Under the pieces are notes generated by a model that had not been told where the DNA came from, did not search any database, and saw only the letters and a list, made by a program, of their open reading frames with translations. Positions 1 through 5,032 of a DNA stretch of 5,032 nucleotides are shown here, piece after piece; positions within the stretch are counted from its first letter, which is position 1; every line of letters starts with the position of its first letter. The position numbers and the translations under genes were made by a program. This DNA comes from Parafilimonas sp. GTDB taxonomy: Bacteria > Bacteroidota > Bacteroidia > Chitinophagales > Chitinophagaceae. The stretch covers positions 1 to 5,032 of the forward strand of contig JAHEZC010000253.1 of the NCBI GenBank assembly GCA_023251275.1. Reading direction: 5' to 3'.

Positions 1-684
1 CGTTTCTATGTCCAGGATGCGGAAAGTATTTAAACAAACGGCACAATCCTGTATCGGCGGAAGTTTACCTTTCAAATGAACGTCTATAAACCGGGCATCA
101 TACCGTATTCTGAAATACCGCCAAAGGCCGGTTTTTGAATCTGTCACGGGGTAAACCAATTCAGGACTCTCATTGAGGTTTATACCATAAAATTTTTCCA
201 GTATATTTTCATAGATCATGGAGCACTGGATAGCTTTCAGTCTATCGGTGGGTATGCCTTCGGGCAGCAGCAGGCATGTCTCTTCTTTATCGAGGAATAA
301 TTTCCTGAAATAATCGGAATAATAAAAAACCTGCTGTTTATACGGAACCGCCAGCGCAAAGCTGTTTTTTTCATGCTCGCCTACTGCCGGAAAAAGCGCC
401 GTGCCAAGTAATTCCAGCATATCGGCATTTTCATCCAGCAAATGGAAATCTTCCACATAGTTTAATAAATCGGGCTCAGCTTCAAATTTTTTAATAAGAT
501 AATTGTAATAACCCGCTATTGTTTCTGAAACTGCCGGTAATTTTTCTTTGAGGAAATTGATAAACGGGAGAAATGAAATTTTGCTGCTGATTTCGGGCAG
601 TCCTGCAATTAATTCGTGTTTTGCAGAAAGCATTTTTACTCCCGGAAGATGCTTCACAGATATTATTTCTTCAAGCATATCCAT
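1..684 (-). CDS. N-terminal 228 residues of a hypothetical protein, possibly Bacteroidota GAF-domain family (runs off left edge)
   Basis: The reading frame is open from an in-frame TAG just upstream (about 796-798) to the window edge, and 682-684 is the first ATG after that stop; a second Met at codon 3 (676-678) is an alternative. The visible part is soluble-looking: no signal peptide, no membrane helix. It is largely helical at the start (residues 34-80, with FLPFINFLKEKL and a Tyr-rich YYNYLIKKFE stretch), then mixed. A CxxC pair (Cys214, Cys217) lies close to the edge. The pattern of FLPFINFLK, ALFPAVGEHE, FALAVPY and FYYSDYF recalls, from memory, the N-terminal region of a large Bacteroidota family annotated as GAF-domain-containing proteins, in which the GAF domain lies further downstream. 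That domain would be outside this window, so no ligand or signalling role can be assigned. The gene begins 132 bp after the kinase stop, with no clear promoter or Shine-Dalgarno sequence. That a real gene is present is fairly sure; the family is tentative. Confidence 0.72.
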   Translation of the reverse strand, partial: MDMLEEIISVKHLPGVKMLSAKHELIAGLPEISSKISFLPFINFLKEKLPAVSETIAGYYNYLIKKFEAEPDLLNYVEDFHLLDENADMLELLGTALFPAVGEHEKNSFALAVPYKQQVFYYSDYFRKLFLDKEETCLLLPEGIPTDRLKAIQCSMIYENILEKFYGINLNESPELVYPVTDSKTGLWRYFRIRYDARFIDVHLKGKLPPIQDCAVCLNTFRILDIET

Positions 685-816
685 AGGTTTTAATATTAAG
701 GAATATGGATAAAAGCGTTGTAAAATTAAACAATAAAATGAGGAAAATGCACCGTTAAAATTCAGCCGAAGAGAATAATTCGCGGAGTTCTATATACTAT
801 GCAACATTCAAATTTA

Positions 817-1830
817 TTAACCAAGCAAGGCTTTACATTCTTTATACAGGCGTTCTTTATTTATTGCGGCGGTTCCTACTTGTTCACATACAAGGCCGCC
901 TGCAATATTTGCAACCTCTGCGCTTAGCACAACATCTTTTGCAGAAGCATACACCAGCGACGCCACTCCAATTACCGTATCGCCTGCACCGCTTACGTCT
1001 GCAATATTTCGGACATGCGCGGGAATGATCCTGGAGAAATTTTCTTTTTGAATAAAAATACCTTTTTCAGAAAGCGTAATAATAGAAATATGATGCTTTA
1101 TTATTTGGTGTAATTCATGATGAATATTATTAAGCGCCGGCAGATCAGCTTCATCAATCAATAAATTCAAAGCTTCTTTTACTTCATGCAAATTAGGCTT
1201 GAAAATATCTGCTTCTTTATAAGAAAAAAAATTTTTTCGTTTCGGATCCACGGCAGTAACAATATTATTCTCTTTGCATATTTCAATAATGCGTTTAATC
1301 AGTGTCTCTGAAAGCACACCCTTATTATAGTCCTCAAATATTACAACTGCAGGTTGGTATTGTTTTACAAATTCTTTAAAATTACTTACCAGGTGATCTT
1401 CATTTTCTTCAGAAATATAACCCGTGATTTCTGCATCGAGCCGCATCATTTGCTGGTTGCGGCTGATGATGCGTATTTTATTGGTAGTAATTCTTTTATT
1501 ACTTCTAAGCATGTATTTCGTATCTATGTGCGCCTCCTGCATTAACCCCATCAGGATATCTGCATCCTCATCATCACCTGTAACGGAGAACAATGCAGTT
1601 TCTGCGCCGAGGGAGATCGTGTTTAATGCCACATTGCCTGCCCCGCCAATGCGGTATTCTTTTTTACTCAAGGCGACCACAGGCACAGGAGCTTCAGGAG
1701 AGATGCGTTCAACCTTTCCCCACCAGTAAGTATCAAGCATTACATCGCCTATTACAGCGACTCTCAGATTGGAAAAATCAGCGAACAGTTTATCGAAATC
1801 AGTCTTTAAAAAACTTTTAGTTATCTGCAT
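817..1830 (-). CDS. rfaE1: D-glycero-beta-D-manno-heptose-7-phosphate kinase (RfaE/HldE domain I, PfkB/ribokinase fold), stand-alone
   Basis: Cytosolic kinase that phosphorylates D-glycero-beta-D-manno-heptose 7-phosphate at O-1 using ATP, a step in making ADP-heptose for the LPS inner core. The 337-residue product shows the family hallmarks in order: VIGDVMLDTYWWGKVERISPEAPVPVV-type N-terminus (residues 26-52), the substrate-side glycine motif GGAGNVALN (62-70), DPKR (195-198), the PfkB NxxE motif in KPNLHE (Asn213, Glu216), and the C-terminal DVSGAGD signature (278-284) whose Asp284 is the expected catalytic base. The start at 1828-1830 is preferred over an in-frame ATG at 1888-1890, because the longer form adds 20 residues encoded wholly inside the permease gene, unlike the family N-terminus. 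With this start the gene overlaps the permease stop by 14 bp, suggesting coupled translation. E. coli HldE is a fusion with an adenylyltransferase domain; here the protein ends after the kinase domain (ECKALLG) and no nucleotidyltransferase is visible nearby. No clear intrinsic terminator follows. Confidence 0.93.
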   Translation of the reverse strand: MQITKSFLKTDFDKLFADFSNLRVAVIGDVMLDTYWWGKVERISPEAPVPVVALSKKEYRIGGAGNVALNTISLGAETALFSVTGDDEDADILMGLMQEAHIDTKYMLRSNKRITTNKIRIISRNQQMMRLDAEITGYISEENEDHLVSNFKEFVKQYQPAVVIFEDYNKGVLSETLIKRIIEICKENNIVTAVDPKRKNFFSYKEADIFKPNLHEVKEALNLLIDEADLPALNNIHHELHQIIKHHISIITLSEKGIFIQKENFSRIIPAHVRNIADVSGAGDTVIGVASLVYASAKDVVLSAEVANIAGGLVCEQVGTAAINKERLYKECKALLG

Positions 1831-3271
1831 CCGGCATCCCCGATGGTGTTTTTTTTCCTGCCACAGCCATGTAATAAAGCGGAATACCAATCAATACTAT
1901 AATCAGCCCCGGCCAGGTATAAGTCGGTTTATATTTGATAAGTGATACGCAAAACGTGGCGGCTAATACAATATAAATAAACGGAAGTACGGGATAGCCA
2001 AAAGCTTTATAGGGCCTCGGCGCATGCGGCATCTTTTTACGTAAAATAAAAATGCCTGCAATAGTGAGTATATAAAACAGCATCACTACAAAAGATACAT
2101 AATCGAGCAGGTCTCCATATTTGCCGCTCAGGCATAACAAAGATGCAACAACACATTGTATCCATAATCCATAAGCGGGAACAGATGCTTTGTTTAATTC
2201 ACCTGTCTTCTTAAAGAATAAACCATCTTTTGCCATTGTGTAATATACTCTTGCTCCTGAAAGAATTAATCCATTGTTGCAACCGAAAGTTGAAATCATG
2301 ATCAACACAGCAATTATATAAGTTCCTGCTTCACCGAAAATTTTATGTGCAGCAGCCACAGCAACCCGGTTCTCCGGAGCAAAAGCCAGTTCGCTTTTTG
2401 ACAGGACTGCCACATACATCAGGTTGCATGAAATATAAATCACGCTTACTATCAAAGTACCCAGGAATAAACTGAGGCCGATGTTGCGTTGGGGATTTTT
2501 TATTTCTCCTGCGATGAAAGTAACATTGTTCCATGCATCGCTGCTGAAGATAGAGCCAACCAGCGCCGAAGCCATTGCACCCAACACAGCAAAGCCAGCC
2601 AGTTGAGACCATTCTGGTGCAGCAATATCACCAGTGCGTGATGAATGTTGCATCATTGTCCATGTATCACTCCAGTTGGCATTCCATATTTCTTTACTTG
2701 CAGCAAGCAGAAACCCAAAGATTATCAATCCAAAAAGTGCAATCAGTTTTGTGCTGGTAAAAATATTTTGTATCCATTTTGTTCCCTTCAGCCCTTTAGT
2801 ATTTGTATAAGTGAGAAAAAGAATGATGATAATAGATACTACCTGTGCTGCGGAAATTTTCATAAAGCCAATATCTGCGATGATATTTTTTTCGCTTAAA
2901 GCAGGAACCAGGTAGGCAGCAAATTTTGAAAAGGCCACACCAACCGCGGCGATAGTACCGGTCTGAATTACCGCGAAAAGACTCCACCCGTATAAAAAAC
3001 CTACCAATGGATTGAATGCCTGCTTAAGATAAACATATTGCCCGCCCGCTTTTGGAAACATGCCGCTTAACTCACCATAGCTCACTGCTGCGGTAATAGT
3101 CATAAACCCGGTTAATACCCAAGCAAAAATTAGCCATCCTGCAGAGCCAACATCTTTCAGCATATCTGCACTTACAATAAAAATTCCTGACCCGATCATG
3201 CTTCCTGCTACAATCATTGTTGCATCAAGTAAGCCCAATGTCGGCTTGAATGAAGGGTTGCTTTGCGGCAT
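1817..3271 (-). CDS. APC-superfamily amino acid permease, LAT/SteT-like
   Basis: Inner-membrane amino acid transporter of 484 residues, the usual size for the amino acid-polyamine-organocation superfamily, with about 12 hydrophobic segments (roughly 12-35, 44-66, 88-112, 140-155, 168-190, 226-245, 265-289, 313-335, 367-383, 390-411, 425-446, 452-470). Segment 1 carries the broken-helix motif GSMIGSGIF (23-31) that in this fold binds the amino acid backbone. After segment 6 the string WNNVTFIAGEIKNPQRNI (247-264) is typical of L-type (LAT/SteT) exchangers, and EL-GMFPKAGGQYVYL (67-82) follows helix 2 as in the family. This favours amino acid uptake or exchange; the actual substrate cannot be read from sequence. 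The start at 3269-3271 fits the short hydrophilic N-terminus before helix 1. The upstream OmpH-like gene is separated by an intrinsic terminator, so a separate promoter or read-through is needed. The 3' end overlaps the heptose kinase start by 14 bp. No lesions are seen. Confidence 0.92.
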   Translation of the reverse strand: MPQSNPSFKPTLGLLDATMIVAGSMIGSGIFIVSADMLKDVGSAGWLIFAWVLTGFMTITAAVSYGELSGMFPKAGGQYVYLKQAFNPLVGFLYGWSLFAVIQTGTIAAVGVAFSKFAAYLVPALSEKNIIADIGFMKISAAQVVSIIIILFLTYTNTKGLKGTKWIQNIFTSTKLIALFGLIIFGFLLAASKEIWNANWSDTWTMMQHSSRTGDIAAPEWSQLAGFAVLGAMASALVGSIFSSDAWNNVTFIAGEIKNPQRNIGLSLFLGTLIVSVIYISCNLMYVAVLSKSELAFAPENRVAVAAAHKIFGEAGTYIIAVLIMISTFGCNNGLILSGARVYYTMAKDGLFFKKTGELNKASVPAYGLWIQCVVASLLCLSGKYGDLLDYVSFVVMLFYILTIAGIFILRKKMPHAPRPYKAFGYPVLPFIYIVLAATFCVSLIKYKPTYTWPGLIIVLIGIPLYYMAVAGKKTPSGMPDADN

Positions 3272-3297
3272 AATGATATGGTTTATTTATGTGAGAT

Positions 3298-3328
3298 AAA
3301 AAAATCCCGTTATATTAAAACGGGATTT
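3298..3328 (-). terminator. Intrinsic terminator after the OmpH-like gene
   Basis: A perfect 10-bp inverted repeat (3302-3311 with 3319-3328; arm AAATCCCGTT) encloses a 7-nt loop. Read on the minus strand the hairpin is followed by an uninterrupted run of seven T (3304-3298), the standard rho-independent layout. The plus-strand side lacks a T run, so it acts on minus-strand transcription. It starts 27 bp past the stop of the OmpH-like gene and ends 26 bp before the permease ATG, so it separates the two genes transcriptionally. Confidence 0.88.
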
Positions 3329-3355
3329 GAAGATAATAAAATAACAATATGAATT

Positions 3356-3952
3356 TTATTTTTTCTTTTCACTATTATGCTGCTCATTCAGCAAACGTAC
3401 CACATCATTTGTTATGTTTCTGATGGTATCTTTATAATAGAGGTAATCATTTTCGCTTGATGCAAATACATACGCATAGCCCTTACTCCTGCAATAATTT
3501 TTTAAGAATTCCTCGATTTTATTCTTCACTTCCTGCAATTTCTGCATTGTAGTTGCCTGCATATCCTGCCCGAGCGCCTGTTCCTGGTCTCTGTAATCAT
3601 TTTCCATCTTCGCCAATTGCTGGGTAAATTCGCTTTGCTCTGTTTGTGATAAATTAGGCCCTCTTTTATTAAACTCGTTCACTTTGCTCATATAATTCTC
3701 ACGGAGTTTATTCAATTGTGCATTCATTTGATCCTGTTTTCCCGTAAGAAAAGTGCGTGCTTCTTTATAAAATTCGTAGCTGTTCTCGAGTGTATCGAGT
3801 TCAAAATATGCGATCTTAAACGAGTTGGCAGCAGCAGCATTAGCTTCTGTGATTTTATGCTTGTCAGAACTTATGTAGCTGTAATGCATATAATACAAAT
3901 ATGCTACTGCCGTTAGAAGTACAATGTTTGATATTATTAGAAATTTCTTCAT
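3356..3952 (-). CDS. OmpH/Skp-family periplasmic chaperone-like protein
   Basis: A 198-residue envelope protein of the OmpH/Skp type. Skp holds unfolded outer-membrane proteins in the periplasm, so a similar job is inferred here, not shown. The N-terminus MKK followed by a hydrophobic stretch (residues 4-23) is a signal peptide or an uncleaved anchor; AVA (15-17) could be a cleavage site but the hydrophobic run continues past it. The domain then follows the family order: a short strand KIAYFELDTL (46-55), a long charged Gln/Glu/Lys-rich helical region (about 57-152) expected to form the coiled-coil arms, a strand YAYVFASS (159-166), and a closing helix (about 175-191) with a Lys-rich tail. 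One cysteine (Cys154) is present. It is longer than mature E. coli Skp, mainly through the linker between anchor and domain (24-45). It sits alone between two intrinsic terminators, so it is probably monocistronic. The classic bamA-skp-lpxD neighbourhood is absent, so this may be a paralogue. Confidence 0.86.
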   Translation of the reverse strand: MKKFLIISNIVLLTAVAYLYYMHYSYISSDKHKITEANAAAANSFKIAYFELDTLENSYEFYKEARTFLTGKQDQMNAQLNKLRENYMSKVNEFNKRGPNLSQTEQSEFTQQLAKMENDYRDQEQALGQDMQATTMQKLQEVKNKIEEFLKNYCRSKGYAYVFASSENDYLYYKDTIRNITNDVVRLLNEQHNSEKKK

Positions 3953-3987
3953 GCAAAATATTTACGATTTGAAGGTATAAGAATTAG

Positions 3988-3995
3988 CAAAAATA
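3988..3995 (-). promoter_or_regulatory. Candidate Bacteroidota -7 element upstream of the OmpH-like gene
   Basis: The minus-strand octamer TATTTTTG matches the Bacteroidota -7 consensus TAnnTTTG exactly and is followed by C. It would place the transcript start near 3980, giving a leader of about 30 nt before the ATG at 3952. A promoter is expected here, because the rpoC terminator lies just upstream. No convincing TTG or TTTG -33 element is found at the expected 17-20 nt spacing, and short AT-rich matches occur by chance in such sequence. Confidence 0.35.
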
Positions 3996-4089
3996 AAATT
4001 GTTAAATCAGTTGTTTCATTATTTATGAAGTCATATATAATTGGGATAATTTAATTTATCTGTCTGAAAAAACAGATGAAAAGTAAAAC

Positions 4090-4122
4090 AAAAAAGCAGG
4101 AAATAACGTGTTTCCTGCTTTT
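4090..4122 (-). terminator. Intrinsic terminator of the rpoC transcript
   Basis: A perfect 12-bp inverted repeat (4092-4103 with 4111-4122; arm AAAAGCAGGAAA) encloses a 7-nt loop. On the minus strand the GC core is followed by six T, a G and four more T (4095 down to 4085). It begins 33 bp past the rpoC stop codon and marks the end of the rpoBC operon. On the plus strand the arm ends in only four T before GGTT, so activity in that direction would be weaker. Confidence 0.88.
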
Positions 4123-4155
4123 GGTTTATATACCAAAAATAATTCAAACAAACTA

Positions 4156-5032
4156 TTATTCTTCTTCGTCAAAATTCATAGCCTCACGTGCCGTAGAAAG
4201 TAGTTCATATTCTTCCTTGCTGCCGACAATCATGTTTTCGAATTCACGCAATCCTGTACCTGCAGGTATAGGATGTCCTGTGATCACATTTTCCTTGAGA
4301 CCGAGCATTTCATCACTCTTACCCTGGATTGCCGCAGAGCTTAAAACCTTTGTTGTTTCCTGGAATGATGCGGCAGATATCCAGCTTTGAACACCCAATG
4401 AAGCTTTGGTAATACCAAGCAGCACAGGCGTTGCTGTAGCAGGTTCTGCATCTCTTATGTCAATCAACTTCTTATCTGCACGGCGAAGAACAGAATTTTC
4501 CTCCCTTAATTCGCGAACGCTTATGATTTGTCCGGCCCTGATTTTTGAGCTTTCACCCGGATCGGTTACCACTTTCTTATCATAAATGCGGTCGTTCTCT
4601 TCAATAAATTCAAAGCGATCCACCAGATCTTCTTCAAGGAATTTGGTATCACCGGCATCTACTATTTCTACCTTCTTCATCATTTGACGAACGATCACTT
4701 CAATGTGTTTATCATTGATCTTCACACCTTGCAGGCGATATACTTCCTGTATTTCATTCACTACATATTCCTGAACCGCAAAAGGACCTTTGATAGTAAG
4801 AATATCCGCAGGAGAAATCTGGCCGTCAGACATGGCAGTACCGGCTTTTACAAAGTCCCCATCCTGCACCAAAATCTGCCTCGTGAGGGGTACAAGATAT
4901 TTCTTTACAATACCATCTTTTGCTTCTACAATGATTTCCCTGTTGCCACGTTTTACATTACCGAAAGCGACTACACCGTCAATTTCACAAACTATTGCAG
5001 GATTACTCGGATTACGTGCTTCGAATAATTCT
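4156..5032 (-). CDS. rpoC: DNA-directed RNA polymerase beta prime subunit, C-terminal 291 residues (5' end outside window)
   Basis: C-terminal part of the large catalytic subunit of bacterial RNA polymerase. The frame is open to the right edge (first complete codon 5031-5029), so the true start lies outside; a TTG at 4872 is an internal leucine codon, not a start. Hallmarks include ELFEARNP at the edge (5031-5008), the [10 protein letters not shown] segment (4707-4678), LLGITKASL with [14 protein letters not shown] (about 4422-4342), and [17 protein letters not shown] (4302-4252), matching the conserved C-terminal region of beta prime. In known structures this region lies near the trigger loop and secondary channel, and the extreme C-terminus contacts omega. 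The product ends in an acidic tail (NFDEEE). The residues run without interruption and nothing suggests a broken gene. rpoB is expected immediately upstream, outside the window. An intrinsic terminator follows. Confidence 0.98.
   Translation of the reverse strand, partial: ELFEARNPSNPAIVCEIDGVVAFGNVKRGNREIIVEAKDGIVKKYLVPLTRQILVQDGDFVKAGTAMSDGQISPADILTIKGPFAVQEYVVNEIQEVYRLQGVKINDKHIEVIVRQMMKKVEIVDAGDTKFLEEDLVDRFEFIEENDRIYDKKVVTDPGESSKIRAGQIISVRELREENSVLRRADKKLIDIRDAEPATATPVLLGITKASLGVQSWISAASFQETTKVLSSAAIQGKSDEMLGLKENVITGHPIPAGTGLREFENMIVGSKEEYELLSTAREAMNFDEEE

Noticed and set aside
685..816. Possible terminator or promoter between the kinase and the edge gene
   Set aside because: No hairpin longer than about 4-5 bp with a T run and no exact TAnnTTTG with a spaced TTG was found; TAATTTTA (7 of 8) lacks a -33 partner.
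1424..1729. Plus-strand frames of 63-101 codons opposite the heptose kinase
   Set aside because: Several overlap each other and are all antisense to a well-supported kinase, with no family features or initiation signals.
1831..1890. N-terminal extension of the heptose kinase from an ATG at 1890
   Set aside because: The extra 20 residues (rich in Trp, His and Arg) lie entirely inside the permease coding region and do not resemble the family N-terminus; the 1830 start gives a normal-length kinase.
2343..2612. Minus-strand 89-codon frame inside the permease
   Set aside because: It lies wholly within the permease in another frame; its Cys/Gly-rich composition is an artefact of reading membrane-helix codons out of frame.
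4058..4077. Small inverted repeat ATCTGT/ACAGAT between rpoC and the OmpH-like gene
   Set aside because: Only 6 bp with an 8-nt loop and no T run on the minus strand; expected by chance in AT-rich sequence.
4076..4390. Plus-strand open frame of 104 codons opposite the rpoC 3' end
   Set aside because: It begins at the rpoC terminator and is mostly antisense to rpoC; the Ser-rich product is the mirror of conserved rpoC codons.
4684..5028. Plus-strand open frame of 114 codons opposite rpoC
   Set aside because: It is antisense to highly conserved rpoC codons, has an aromatic- and Ile-rich composition typical of antisense shadows, and shows no recognisable domain.

Overview
The window looks like ordinary chromosomal DNA from a member of the Bacteroidota, most plausibly the Chitinophagaceae or a related Sphingobacteriia/Chitinophagia lineage. 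That placement is an inference from three things: the sequence is visibly AT-rich, start codons lack clear Shine-Dalgarno sequences, and the OmpH/Skp-like protein, single-domain heptose kinase and RpoC tail all have a Bacteroidota flavour. No sequence search was possible.

All five recognisable genes lie on the minus strand, so transcription runs from high to low coordinates. In that order they are: the C-terminal part of rpoC (RNA polymerase beta prime), entering from the right edge and ending at 4156, followed by a strong intrinsic terminator (4090-4122); an OmpH/Skp-family envelope protein (3952-3356), followed by a second intrinsic terminator (3298-3328); a 12-helix APC-superfamily amino acid permease (3271-1817); a stand-alone heptose-7-phosphate kinase of the RfaE/HldE domain I type (1830-817), whose start overlaps the permease stop by 14 bp; and the N-terminal 228 residues of a protein that runs off the left edge (684-1), tentatively a Bacteroidota GAF-domain-family protein.

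Functionally this is a mixed housekeeping neighbourhood. The two terminators divide it into at least three transcription units: the end of the rpoBC operon, a monocistronic OmpH-like gene, and a permease-kinase pair that is probably translationally coupled. The kinase supplies a step of ADP-heptose synthesis for LPS, and the OmpH-like protein probably handles outer-membrane proteins, so two of the genes concern the envelope; the permease has no obvious biochemical link to its partner.

I found no mobile element, CRISPR array, tRNA or rRNA gene, long repeat or convincing plus-strand gene. The longest gap between genes is about 200 bp. I see no evidence for a previously undescribed system. The points worth a second look are small: the gene overlap, the terminator sitting 26 bp before the permease start, overlapping hairpins after rpoC, and the unidentified edge protein.
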